NCBI RefSeq assembly: GCF_043641665.1
Contig: NC_092182.1
Span: 26,133,741 to 26,197,740 of the forward strand
DNA: 64,000 nt
From: Enoplosus armatus
Lineage: Eukaryota; Chordata; Actinopteri; Centrarchiformes; Enoplosidae
Reading direction: 5' to 3'
The position numbers and the translations under genes are program-made. Below are positions 1 through 11,339 of this stretch, one piece after another. Under the pieces are notes generated by a model. The model had not been told where the DNA came from. It made no database searches and saw only the letters and a list, made by a program, of their open reading frames with translations. Numbering within the stretch: position 1 is the first letter of the stretch; each line of letters begins with the position of its first letter.

Positions 1-143
1 ATAATTGCAGTGCAGTAAAAAGTACAATATTTCCCTCTGAAATGTAGTTTCAAAAGTAGTTGACTCAAATAAAGTACAAGTACCTGAAATGTGTACTTGA
101 GTACAGTATTGGAGTAAATGTATTTGGTTACATTCCACCACTG
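1..143 (-). repeat. hAT-like short element, clipped end (family A)
   Basis: The end of an element whose terminus reads CAGTGGTGGAATGTAACC on the minus strand. The body consists of overlapping AAGTACAAGTAC-type words. The other end lies outside the window. At least eight related copies occur in the window (for example 1223, 12716, 38900). The CAGTGGTGG terminus is the type seen in hAT non-autonomous elements; the family assignment is inference. Confidence 0.6.
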
Positions 144-283
144 CTTGCATGCTGTGTGTGTCCTCTCAGTGAGTGCTGTATCTGGTGTTGTCTCTGGTCT
201 CAGTCGTCTTTATCAGCAGTTTTGGAGCAGGAGAGCAGATGTTACTGTGGTAGCCGTTAGTACTCTTAGTACCTGGAGGGAGA

Positions 284-347
284 GAGACACAGAGAGGGAG
301 ACAGAGAGAGAGACAGAGAGACAAGAAGAGAGAGAGAGAGACAGGAA
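284..347. repeat. Purine-rich GAGA tract
   Basis: An imperfect (GA)n / GAGACAGA purine tract on the plus strand. The rest of 144-1222 holds no gene that I can see. A small piece of the TTAATCG-type repeat (family B) ends at about 1028. Confidence 0.6.
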
Positions 348-1222
348 GTGAGAAGCAGACGGGAAGGTAGAGACAGAAAAAGAAAGAAAAGGATTAAGAG
401 AGACAGATAGACGGAGTAGTGTGTCATTAGTGTTTCACGTCAGTAAAAACTGTAAACATACAAAGGAAACCAGCTGACGAGTGCTTAAATGGACTTCAGT
501 TTCTTTAAAAATGACCTTTATATTTTTGGGGAGGACAATACCACGAAATTTGTCTCCGATCCGATGCCAAGTAACATCAGGGCCAGAGTCAATGATGCGA
601 CACCAATACTTTTAATTATTAAATGCAGGATCATGTCTTGTGAGTTTAATGCATCATTAATGGGCTTCTGAACGCATTTCTATTCCAACCGACTGATTTC
701 CAAACATCAGGAGTTCATTTTTATCATTCTTTGTTAATTACTTTATAACATTTTTAATGGTAAATAACAAATAAAAATGTTTTTTGTGTAAATATTTTGA
801 ACTAACAAGGTGATCGCTGCTCTCAAGCACGCAACAGCAGCAGAGATGCAGAACGTGGTCCAACGTTAGACGGATCCTTTTATATTTCATATATATTTTA
901 TATTCAGCAGGTCATTTTCTTGATTAAACGTTTGGCCTTCAGAACAATAGAAAATATTGAAAAATGACAGCTTGAAAAATGATTTAAATGATCAATTATC
1001 GATTAATAGACTAATCGTTTCAGCTCTAGAATCAATACTTTAGGTATCGATCTGGCCAACCTTACTAGAGGCAGTCTAATGTCTGTACAGCCACCACGAC
1101 TATGTACACACTCACTCCCAAATAATACAAACTTTATCCCATCAAACTTTAAAAACACGCTACAGGTGAGCTGCCAAAAGTAAAGAAGTACAATCATTAT
1201 TGTATCATTCATTTCTGTCTAT

Positions 1223-1410
1223 CAGTGGTGGAATGTAACCAAGTACTTCCTAACCAAGTTTACTCAAGTACTGTACTTAAGTAAAAAATTTGAGGTATTT
1301 GTACTTGAGTATTCCCTTTTCATGCAACTTTATACTTCTACTCCACCACATCTCAGAGGCAAATATTGTACTTTTTTACTGCTCTACATTTATCTGACAT
1401 CTTCAAAATG
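1223..1410 (+). repeat. hAT-like short element (family A), 5' part
   Basis: Starts with CAGTGGTGGAATGTAACCA and continues with the family words (tactcaagtactgtact, then ctactccaccaca). The matching right terminus is not evident, so the copy is truncated. From here to 2018 I see no exon; AATAAA on the minus strand at 1667-1672 and 1674-1679 could serve the keratin transcript. Confidence 0.55.
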
Positions 1411-2018
1411 CATCGTCACAAAGCTGAAAACAGGGCTGCTTTTCTGAGCTGAGGACAGCGACGCTACAAACACGTGATGATCTTACAGAATATGATGCAT
1501 CGCATGAGCTCAACCTGAAACATCTACAGAAGACACATGAAGGCAGCAGAAATATTAATCCAGAAACATCAGATAGATTAGAAACACTGACAGTGTCAAT
1601 ATACAGGAGAAAATCTGTTAAATATGTCCTCCTTTTCTCTGTCTCTATGTCTCTCGTTATTACCTATTTATTATTTATTTCTGTTTGTTAAGGGAAACAT
1701 AAGTGTGTGACCCCACCCCCACCTCCCAATTGTATACTTGTGTGCAAGTGTGTACCCCAAAACTATTAGACTATCAAAAAAATATATACGACAAGATTTT
1801 TTCGTTTATATCGTTTTTGGATCATAAAATGAAGACAAAGGGAGAAACAAGTCTCACTGCAGTTTTTAAAAAAACACACAGTTGAAAAGAAGCCGTTCAG
1901 TCTGTTCAAAGACAACTAAGTGTGTGGAGGTCTTGGTCAGGGACAGGCGCTTCAGCGTCTACACCCTCCTCGGTGTCGGTGGAGGGTCGAGCTCCATGGT
2001 GCCTCCCAGCTGAGTTTG

Positions 2019-3247
2019 TTACTTACTGTAGTTGGAGACGGCCTGGATGTTGAGGATGGACTGCTGTCCCAGTCTGCAGAAGAAGAGACATGAGCATGAG
2101 ACAGTTGCTGTGTTGCATTGAAGGAGACACACAGACAACAATCACACCTCCCGTTCTTCTTCTTCTCACCTGTCCTCCTCTCCCTCCAGCAGCTTCCTGT
2201 AGGTGGCGATCTCAATGTCCAGAGCCAGTTTCAGGTTCATCAGGTCCTGCAGGTGAAGAAGAAAATGACACGCGGGTTCTTTTTAGATCAATTTCACGCC
2301 GCATAACTGAGCGTTCTCTCGTAAACCTGAGCGCTGCATGTTCCACACATGAAACTATTCTGTCTTCTTCTTTTGTGTGTTAACACACCCTCATCGCCAC
2401 GACTACATCAAGTCGTTTTTACACTATAACGCATATTACACTGACATTGCACATACTGTACATATTTGTATATACATACATATATGCAGTGATGAAATAT
2501 AACTAAGTACATTTACTCTGTACTGTACACATTTTATGTACTTGTACTTTACTTCAGTGTCTTCTTTTCATGCTACTTCATACTTCTACTCCACTACATT
2601 TATCTGACAGCTTTAGTTACTTTGCACATTAATATATAAAATATGATGTTTTGTTATGAATCAAATTGCCCAACAGTACATACAAGTAGAGCTGAAATTA
2701 TTAGTCGATTATTAATTAGTTGATTGACAGAAAATGAATTGCTGCTTTTCCTTTTAATAATTGTGATGTAATAATGTGGAGGTTTGGACTGTTGGTTGGA
2801 CACAAGCCTTGAGAAGGTGTCACTTTGAGTCATTGTGACAGCAGAACGTTTACAAACCAAACAATCGATCGATTGAATCTGCTGAGAAAAAGATCAGCAG
2901 ATTAATCCAGAATGAAAATAATATATTCGTTGCAGTCCGATACAAAATAGTTCAAAATGAACAGTAAAATCCTGCGTTTACATTAATGATGAGTAATAAT
3001 ACTCTAATAAGAATCTAACAGTCACAAGGAACAAGTTACTGCTTTTAATACTTTAAGTATATTTTCCTGATTATACTTCACTTTCACTTAATATATAGTA
3101 TATATTATTATTATATTATCATCATATTATTATATAAATATAACTTAGTTTTCCTTCCAACTTTTATATACTTTGTTCTATTTCATGGCCATTTTATTGT
3201 TTTATTCTATTCTAATTTAAATATTTGAATATTACATAATATTCTCT

Positions 3248-3283
<36 letters not shown>

Positions 3284-6200
3284 CGTGGAGGGAATCCTGG
3301 GTGTCATCTTTTCTTCTTTCCACCCACACCTGTCTCTTGCTCACCTGGTACTCTCGCAGCTGTCTGGCCATGTCTTGTTTGGCCCTCTGCAGTGCGTCCT
3401 CCAGGTCTCTGGTGCGAGCTTTGGCTTCTTTCACGGCCAGCTCTCCACGCTCCTCCGCCTCAGCAAGCTGGTTCTCCAGACTGCCACGCTGAGGGGGACA
3501 GGGACAAAGAACTCATCCATGCTGGATCTAAAATCATCCAGAAAATTACATCCTAACCAGGCTGCATGTTGCATGTTACCTGCGCTTTGACAGCCTCTAT
3601 CTCGCTCTGCAGTCGGCTGATCAGTCGGTTGACCTCGGCCACCTCCCCCTTCACGATGCGGAGCTCGTCTCCATACTGGCTGGCCTGCACCGACATTTGG
3701 TCGAACTGCAGACAGAGGAAGGTCAACATTGGCTGCATCACTGCCTTGTGTCATCACGGGGGGGGGCCCACAAAATAGATTTATTTCATTATCTTCAAAC
3801 AATTATAGTTTATTAAGAGAATCACATAAATCTCAGAGATGGAGATGTTTTAAAAGTACACGAAGAAAGTGAGAAAAGTTAAAAACTGAGTCTTCACTTT
3901 AAACTCCAACTTCTATATTTACTCGACTCGTACTGATGCTACTTTGTACTTTATACTACATTTCAGAGGGAAACGTTGTACTTTTACTGCACCACATTTA
4001 TTTTACACTAAAAGTTTCAGATTTTACATACAAAACATATAATCAGTTTATAAAAGATGCTGCGCTGTCATAGATAAAACTATCCAACAGTATATGAAGT
4101 AATTGAAATAAGCTCCACCTCGACTAACTACAACATTAAAGTACCGCTTATGTATCACTAATTAATATAACTGCCTAATGACTACTTTATTAAATCTTGT
4201 TGCTAATGGTCTTTGAACTTGAAATGGAGTATTTTCACATGTTGGCATTGCTACTTTTACTTAAGAGAATGATCTAAATACTTCCTCCACCACAGACCCT
4301 CTTAGCGCTGCTTGTGTCTGTTTAGGACAGTTTTGGATTTCACTCTCAAACAAAAAGTTTCCTTTCAGTAGGTCGGATGTGTCCAATGTCTCTGTTGCAG
4401 CACACACTGTAGGCTGATATAATATCTTTTCTTGAGCACAAACATACTCAGGATTGTTTTACGAGTCCTGTTTCTTCATCCTTACTTTGCTCTTGTACCA
4501 GGCCTCAGCCTCATCTCGGCTGCGGGCTGCGATCTCCTCGTACTGGGCTTTGACCTCGGCTACGATCTGCTCCATGTTCAGGCTGCGACTGTTGTCCATT
4601 TGCACCACCACTGAGGTGTCTTTGATGCTGGCCTGCAGCTCACGCAGCTCCTGGTGCAGGAAGGGTGCACGAAACAAAATGTGACAGTAGCAGAGAATTC
4701 ACTCACTTACATTTGTTTTACGAACATTAATCTTGAAATCACACAGTTGTGTCAGAAAAAGGACTGCAACTAATAAATATTTTATGATCCATTAATCTGA
4801 CAGTTATCGTCTCGATTGATCGATTAATCATTTGGTCTACAGTACACTACAGTCCAAAGAGACGTCTTCAAATTCTTCAAATGTTTTGTTTTGTCCGATC
4901 AACATCACAAGACCTGCAGATATTCAGTTTTCTACAATACAAAGCAAAGAAAAGCAGCAATCATCAGATGTTTGCTTGAAAAATTACGTGAACGATTTCC
5001 TGTTGAACAACGATCTAGGGGATACTATGAACATGTTCCCTGTGTTTCAGCCTAACAACAGGAAACAACAACAACAACAACAAAAGAAGAAAGACTTCCG
5101 TTGGCTGACATAAAAAAACATTCCAGTTGAGTTGATGTTTGAAGTCGACTCTCCAATGAGTCACGACACAGAGACGGAAAAATGAACCAAAGGAAAGACT
5201 GACAGTTACATGGGTTTAGTGAGAGTTACCTCCTCATAGATGTTGCGCAGGAAGTTGATTTCATCAGTCAGAGCTCCCACTTTATCCTCCAGATCTGCCT
5301 TCACCAGGTAGGCTGAGTCTACATCCTGAACACAAATACACAGAGTCTACAGCCATGCTAGCTCTGTGAGGCTGCAAAATGCTAACGCTAACATGGCAAC
5401 ATGCTGACAATGACAGTGCTAACATGCTGATGTTTAGCAGGTATAATGTTTACCGTGTTCACCATCTTAGTTTAGCGTGTTAGCATGCTAACATTAGCTA
5501 ATTAGCACATAACACACAGAACAGCTGATGGGACATTAGTTTTGCAGGTATTTGTACCAAATAAACCAAAATATTTGACCTGATGATGTCGCTATCGCTA
5601 ATGGTTCTCGGATCATTAAAGTTATTACAACTCATTCTGAGGGGAACATGAAGGTCGGTACAAAATTTAATTTCATGGCAATTCATCCAAAAGTTGTTGA
5701 GAAATTTCTCTCAAAAACACAATTGTTAAACTAATGGTGGCGCTAGAGAAAAAGTCAGGGCATCACCAAAGTCATCAGGATTCATCCTCTGAGAACCATG
5801 AACATCTGTACCAAATTTTGTTCCAATCCATACGATAGATGTTGAGATATTTCACAGGGTAAGGAAAGGTCAGATCACCAATTAGGATTCATCCTCTGGG
5901 GACCATGAACGTCTGTTCAAGAGTTTTTTTGCTAATCCATCAGTAAATGTATTTTAATCTGGAAAGTGGTGGACTGACCAACAGACATTTTCTAGACTCA
6001 TTCCACTAGCATGGCTAAAAATAATCCAATAGCAAAGAAATGTCTTTATTTTATCTTTTCTTTAGTTAAATCTTTCGAAAAGTTGAGCCATGAAGCCAGA
6101 TTTCTGAAAATCTAAGTTTGTAAATTGCCAGAGCATCTTACATGGACAATTGACTCCTGCTGCTGCTCCGATGTGACGCTAACAAGCAAAGTTTATCGGT

Positions 6201-9200
6201 TTTGGTATATGTGGGTATGTAGAGAGTGGAGACAATGAACAACAATGGAAAAGGACAATAGAGTGGATCATCTTACTCACCACACCTGTAACGTATGAAT
6301 GTGTCTGTGTGTATGCTGACCTTCTTCAGGATAACAAAGTCATTCTCCAGGTTGTTTCTCTTGTTAATCTCGTCCTCATATCTGTGACAGAGACAAGACA
6401 CACAAATTATATATAAACAGATGTTACAGAACTCACAGTGACATTATTTACTACCACAGTGACATTACTCACTTGTGTTTGTAGTCCTCCACCAGGCCCT
6501 GCATGTTCCTCAGCTCGCCGTCCAGCTTGGTCTTGTCGTTGTTGACCAGGTCCATCTGGCGCCTCAGACCCGCCATGTAGGCCTCGAACAGGGGCTCCAC
6601 GTTGGATCGGCCCACCCCCTGGCCCTGCAGCAGCTCCAGTTTGGTCTCAAGCATCTTATTCTGCTGCTCCAGGAAACGCACCTGAATGATGATATGAGAT
6701 AGAAAGTGTAAATAAAGGGTTTTCAGATACCATAACAGGTCATTTTTTCTCCTCTGCTAGTGAATTGAATATCTTTGGGTTTTGGACTGTTGGTTGAACA
6801 AAACAGACAATTTAAAGACGTCATCTTTACTTCTGGGAAATTGCGATGGACATTTTTCACAGTTTTCTGACATTTTATTGACCAAACGAGTAATCCATTT
6901 ATCAAGAGATAACCGGTAGATTAATTGATTTAAATATATAATTAAAATAATTGTTAGTTGTCCTTCCTTGGACAAACAGATGTTAAAGAAAGATACGGCA
7001 TCATTCCAGCTGATAGCCAGCTCCATCTGAATGTCAACACCGGACTGTACTCAGCTCGTGTTTCCAGCCTTCGGCCGGGTTTATCCACCACCTATTATAC
7101 CTCCTCCTCCCAACACAAAGCCCGTGTTCTGTCCAGAGCAGAATAATCTCCCTCTGAGACACAACCACACCATGTCTGACCTGATTTATCAGGTTACCAC
7201 CCGACTCAATGGGACGGAAATGGGACAGATAGCTTAAATATCCACTGACTCAGGGTTTAAATGGCTGTTTAAATCCCAGATGCATTCACTGAATTTTTGG
7301 CTCTTATTAAGGATTTAAGTCTTTGTGTTTTAATGAACTGTTCAGGTCTAACTGCAATAACTAGTATCAATAGTAAATACTATCACATTTCCCAGTGATC
7401 TTGACCCCTCATTCAGTTTCAGAATGGCTCATCATTCTGCAACAAATATAACTTTGTGTGCCTGTTGCATCGGACTAATCTCTTCTCTGCATGAGGGAAG
7501 CAGCTCTTTAATGTTTCAGAGCCGTCGGGGCCAGTCGGCTTGGATTACACTGCTAATTGCAGGGTCGGTTTATTCATCAGTTGACTCGACTTTGCCTTTT
7601 AGCAGTTTTCTCCTTCCTTTACGCATGGCTGAAGAGTAGGGGAGGTGGTCTTACTGTCACAATGTCCAAAATTTAAACTCATGGGACCAGCTGGGAAGAT
7701 CTAGAGAGTCAGTGCTGCTTTGTTGCAGATCAGATCCCAGGTTTAAATTTCTATCAATAAATCAGCAAAACCATCATGGATCAATGAACAAAGAGCAAAA
7801 AAAAAAGGCCTGAATTTCTGTTTTAAAAGCCAACGTTGAAGTTGGAGGTGAAGCTCCACGAACAAGGCCTCTTTGTGTGTCACCTGTTGGCTGGAAGTCA
7901 CATCAACCATCTCATTTACAGAGACAAGCTTTCGAATGTTTTCTGGGAGGTTTCACAATATTTTGTCTTGAGCCTGATTTGGTGGGTCACTTCATCGGCA
8001 AGACACCCGTGAGAACCTTTTAAACTAAAGTTTCTGGACCGACTTTTCTTTTTGTGACCAATTCTTATTGAATTTGATAAACAACAACAACAACTGGACT
8101 TTGACTGTAATCTAAGGATCTCTCGCTGCTCAAACATTTAAAACTAGTTTTCTACAAAGGGATATACAGATGGGAGGCTGTAAAGATATCACCAAATGAT
8201 TATACCATGTGTACTACTTCTAACACTATATTACTTATATCACTATACAATAATACTATATTATTATCATTGTATTATATTATTACGATGTTAAATTACT
8301 TTATTACTTTATATACTATATCATGGGATTCGTCTTTATTATATATATTCATTGCATTGTATTATCACTACATAGCGTGTGTATATTACGTATACTTTAC
8401 ATCAATTATATATAACATATGCTTATTATTCACACCTATACCTATAAGTATATAGGTATTATTTAATACATCTATATTCTATAGAGTTTACACATCATGG
8501 CTGCACAAATATTTGCACTTATTATGAGGTATACATTGTATGAAGCTAAAAAGAAGAGGTCAGTTTTGCACATTTGGACAAACGGAGCTCGGTCCAGCAC
8601 TCTGTCTCTCTGCGCCTGAAGTGTATCTCTGCTGATGTGAGAAGCCAACAATGCCCCTATTGTGAGTGAGTGTTACCTACTCCGTGAGAAAGCGGAGATG
8701 TTCCCTAAGTACGGTATCAATGTCCAGCATTATCACAGAGCTGGTCCCTCCTTCTGTGGGAAATGTGTGCTGGCTGTGTTCTTCAAGAACGTCAACACAG
8801 CTACTTCTCAGATTCACTTCCCCATTTAACACCCAGTATTTTACTATTTCACTACAAGCCTGATGTCCGTCCCAGTTTTTAAAGAATCTAAATCAGCTGC
8901 AACTTTACTGTTCTGGCTCTCGTAGCGTCGTTTTCAGCTGTCTTCAAAGAAAAAGCTCTAAGAAGCCAGCAAACAGCTGACAGACACAGTTAGAGACGAG
9001 CTGCTGAACACAGTGGAGCATTCAGAATCAGAATCAGAATCAGAATCAGAAACTGTTTATTGCCAAGTAACATACATTACAAGGAATTTGCTGTGGTCTG
9101 AAGGTGCTATTGTCTTGCATTCAGCAGCTGAAGAGAGAGATGTGTCCCTCAGGAGGTGGAGGAGACCAAAAACAGAGCTAACAGAGAGTGAATACTGGAC

Positions 9201-9687
9201 TGACATCCTTCAGGCGACACAAACACGACTCCAAATGAATGATCATGTCGCTCTGTAACAGATGTGGGAATAAGCGACTGTTTGCTGTGACGTCCAATGA
9301 TTTCAGATCAAATCAAAATAGTTGCTGATTGATTTTCTGTAATCGATTAATCGACTAACTGTTGCAGCTCTTTACCTTATCTATGAAGCTTGCGAAGCGG
9401 TTGTTGAGGCTCTTGATCTGCTCCTTCTCGTGGGCTCGGCTCATGGACAGGCTGGGGTCGATCTCAAGGTTGAGAGGGGACAGCAGACTCTTGTTGATCG
9501 ACAGGGACGCCAGCGGGGCGCTGAGGCCGTGGTGATGCCCGTTGGTGCCAGCGTAGAGAGAGCTGCTGCTCAAGGAGATGCCACTGAAACCCCCCTGAAC
9601 CGGACCGAAACCGCTCAGCCTCCTCGACCCACTGCTGCTCCGGACGGAGTTACTGGAGCTGATTCGCTTGGTACGACTCAGACTCAT
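2019..9687 (-). CDS. Type II keratin, simple-epithelial (KRT8-like), nine coding exons, 414 aa
   Basis: Intermediate-filament subunit that pairs with a type I keratin to build the cytoplasmic filament network of epithelial cells. Coding exons in transcript order: 9376-9687, 6473-6681, 6321-6381, 5230-5325, 4486-4650, 3580-3705, 3345-3488, 2170-2246, 2019-2073; lengths 312, 209, 61, 96, 165, 126, 144, 77, 55 keep one frame. The head (residues 1-86) is Ser/Arg-rich, without Gly loops, and its [12 protein letters not shown] segment resembles KRT8. The rod begins at [19 protein letters not shown] and closes with [10 protein letters not shown] near residue 395. The 209/61/96/165/126 exon sizes are those of type II keratin genes. 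Two oddities: the usual 221-base exon 7 is split into 144 + 77 by an extra intron, and only about 18 residues follow the rod before a TAA. The exact orthologue (krt8, krt4 or other) is not resolved. Confidence 0.92.
2485..2680 (+). repeat. hAT-like short element fragment (family A)
   Basis: Degenerate CAGTGATGAAATATAACTA start followed by the AAGTACATTTAC / ACTTCTACTCCACTAC words of family A. Lies in the extra keratin intron (2247-3344). Confidence 0.5.
2687..2942. repeat. Palindromic MITE-like repeat (family B, TTAATCGATTAA type)
   Basis: Begins TAGAGCTGAAATTATTAGTCG and ends TTCGTTGCAGTCC, giving inverted ends that share the GCTGMAAC core. The interior carries the family word TTTGGACTGTTGGTTGGAC. 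Other copies or pieces: 967-1028, 4760-5000, 6740-6962, 9297-9372 and 15915-16006. The superfamily is not determined. Confidence 0.6.
3247..3282. repeat. (TG)n microsatellite
   Basis: A run of TG with one interruption, in the extra keratin intron about 60 bases from exon 7a. It generates spurious CVCVC/THTHT reading frames. Confidence 0.9.
3900..4294 (+). repeat. hAT-like short element (family A), degenerate
   Basis: Carries the family words (ctgatgctactttgtactt, ttcagagggaaacgttgtac, ttttacatacaaaacata) and ends TACTTCCTCCACCACAG, close to the family right terminus. Lies in the keratin intron between exons 5 and 6. Confidence 0.55.
4760..5000. repeat. Family B repeat copy
   Basis: Begins AGGACTGCAACTAATAAAT and contains GATTGATCGATTAATCATTTGG, then the inverted interior word gatattcagttttctac. 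Lies in keratin intron 4. Confidence 0.5.
5370..6010. repeat. Dispersed repeat, family C (ATGCTAAC / ATCACCAAAGT type)
   Basis: Contains ACATGCTGACAATGACAGTG, TTAGCATGCTAACATTAGC, ATCACCAAAGTCATCAGG, CATGAACATCTGTACCAAA and an imperfectly doubled inner segment. The same words recur near 16100, 24793, 35690, 53770 and 61385, so this is one moderately diverged family. I cannot assign it to a named class. Confidence 0.65.
6740..6962. repeat. Family B repeat copy
   Basis: Contains GAATATCTTTGGGTTTTGG, GGACTGTTGGTTGAACAAAA, then the ACCAAACGAGTAATCC end region. Lies in keratin intron 1. The rest of that 2.7-kb intron (6963-9296) includes an AT-rich low-complexity stretch near 8207-8470 and the nested repeat at 8880-9290; no exon is seen. 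Confidence 0.55.
8880..9290 (+). repeat. Dispersed repeat, family D, with a nested LINE-tail insertion
   Basis: Shares GACACAGTTAGAGACGAGCT, GAACACAGTGGAG, AAACAGAGCTAACAGAGAG and ACAAACACGACTCCA with copies at 10480-10690 and 52880-53225 (both inverted) and 21530-21715. The copy is interrupted at 9026-9116. The repeat class is unknown. Confidence 0.6.
9026..9116 (-). mobile_element. 91-bp LINE 3'-end insertion with 8-bp target duplication
   Basis: Read on the minus strand this ends ...CAATAAACAGTTTCTG then (ATTCTG)n, the tail type of fish L2/Rex-like LINEs (same tail at 15774). It is flanked by GCATTCAG at 9018-9025 and 9117-9124, a perfect 8-base duplication. It interrupts a family D repeat that is uninterrupted at this point in the copy at 53050-53090. 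Confidence 0.75.
9297..9372. repeat. Family B repeat end abutting the keratin exon-1 donor
   Basis: Reads TTTCTGTAATCGATTAATCG then ACTAACTGTTGCAGCTCTTT on the plus strand, the conserved end of family B. The keratin exon-1 donor occupies 9370-9375 on the minus strand, so the +4 to +6 donor bases overlap the repeat end. Confidence 0.6.
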
Positions 9688-9979
9688 GGTGGAGACAGAG
9701 ATGGTGGGATGCAGAGATGAAAGGAAGTAGAGGAGCAGGCAGTGGAAAGACTGAGATAGATGAAATGGAAAACAGACAGCTAGAGGAAGAAGAGATTAGG
9801 AAGAGACGAGGGAAACGAGAGAAGAAGAAAAAAATCAGTTTACAGTGAAATGCAGGTTAATAAGAAGATGAAGACGATGCAAGTGAAGAAAGACAGACGA
9901 CAAACAGGCTGTGCTGAGGAGAGAGTGAACGACGTACTAGATGTCTGACCACAGTGAGGTGTCTCAGGTGTCTCATGGC

Positions 9980-9987
9980 CTTTTAAA
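9980..9987 (-). promoter_or_regulatory. TATA-like box upstream of the keratin gene
   Basis: TTTAAAAG on the minus strand, 293 bases above the keratin ATG and at a plausible distance from a transcription start near 9950. There is no other support. Confidence 0.3.
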
Positions 9988-10479
9988 CCTCCCCAGGGTG
10001 GAGTCAGAGGAGGAGGCGAGAACTGGAGCACAAGAGAGCTGTGGTGTCACATATCTAGTGTTTCGGATTCTTAGGGAAAATGTAAATAAGTTTCCTGTAC
10101 AAACAGGTGCTGGAAAAAAGCCAGAGCAAAGGTCATCGTTTACCCCCCAAAATGAAACTTCTCGCCCATAACCTCGCCATTAAAACACCCTAAACTTCAA
10201 AGGAGTGAATTGTACCTTCTATAATTCTGTGGAGACAAAAAGTCTGATCTACTGTCAGTTTTTCTACTTATTGTCCCTGTGCTGCCTCGAGCTGGTTCAC
10301 CATGTCAACTGATCTGCCTCCACAACCTGAAACCGTGTCTGCGTTTGTGTGGTTGTATTTCGACCCACTTTGGATTTGAAAATCATCCCAAAGACATGAT
10401 AGTTTCTGGTTCAGTCTGGATTCATTTGAACATACTGTGTACAGTCAGTTTCAACCTACAATAACAATAACATTTGTTG

Positions 10480-10690
10480 GCCAACTGAGGGCAGCAGAAA
10501 CAAGCTGTAAACACTGACATACTGTGGTGAACTTGGCAGCAAACAGTTGCTTATTGACACATCCAGCTGTCATGGGGGCAACATCAGGATTCAGGAGTCG
10601 TGTTTCTGTCCAATATTCTCTCTCTTTTAGCTCCGTTTTCAGTCTCTACCAACTCCTGAGGGACATATCTGTGTGAAATACTGTGTGTCT
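10480..10690 (-). repeat. Family D repeat copy next to the TRIM fragment
   Basis: Inverted copy carrying TAGCTCCGTTTTCAGTCTCT, CCAACTCCTGAGGGACATAT and the GGGCAGCAG...CAGTTGCTTATTGACACATC end shared with the 52880 copy. It starts within a few bases of the point where the TRIM reading frame stops matching its family. Confidence 0.6.
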
Positions 10691-11218
10691 GGCCTGGACC
10701 TTCATGTGTTCTGCTGTTTGATCAAACTTCACTTTAACTTCTTTAAAAACCTTTAACTTCTCCTTTAAGGGCTCCAGAGTTTCCTGAAGTTCCTTCTTGT
10801 GTTGTCGTGCAGCTTCATCGATGGGTCTGAATCTGTGGTTGGTGTGTTTTTCTGAATCTCTGCAGACGAGACACACTGGCTGCTGATGGTCCAGACAGAA
10901 GAGTCTGAGTTTCTCAGAGTGCAGACTGCAGAGAGCCTCTGAAGCTCTCTGATCTCTCTCCTGTAAGAAGGCCTCACACAGCGTCTTTAACGCCAGACTA
11001 ACAGGTGGTTCAGACTTTGAAGATCTTCTCTTACAAACTGGACACTCGTGTGTTGGTTTCTCTGTCCACCAGCTCTTCAGACAGTCTTTACAGAAGCTGT
11101 GGCTACATGACAGAAGAACAGGGTCTCTAAAGACCTCATGACAGACCGGACAGCAGAGATCCTCCTCTAACCTGGAAGCCATTTTGTCTCTACGAACTTC
11201 ACTGAAGTTTACTTTCAC
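10646..11218 (-). pseudogene. TRIM35-like RING + B-box fragment (truncated TRIM gene)
   Basis: Encodes the N-terminal part of a fish TRIM35/39-like E3 ubiquitin ligase. The likely start is MASRLEED (ATG at 11180-11182) rather than the in-frame ATG 12 codons earlier. RING finger: [29 protein letters not shown] (C3HC4 ligands present). B-box 2: [30 protein letters not shown]. The family match ends at VQARHT; the next 11 residues are unrelated and run into a family D repeat before a TAG. VQARHT is about where TRIM first exons normally end, and a weak GTATTT donor sits there. However, no coiled-coil or PRY-SPRY exon is visible between here and the keratin gene. A spliced 5' leader, ending GAAG then GTGAGT near 11246, is recognisable. 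Best read as a dead first exon; a RING/B-box-only protein is possible. Confidence 0.72.
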
Positions 11219-11339
11219 TTTGAGTCCCGTTTTTAGTCAAACTCACCTTCAGTGTGTGGAGTGTCAGCAGGTGTTGTAGTTTCCCACTTCTCTCTCCTGG
11301 AGCTGAACTCACTCAGAGGAAGTTGTTAGTTTGGTCTGA

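Noticed and set aside
2002..2020. A 17-base intron joining the keratin to a downstream frame (ARPSTDTEEG...)
   Set aside because: Too short to be spliced, and the resulting tail has no keratin character.
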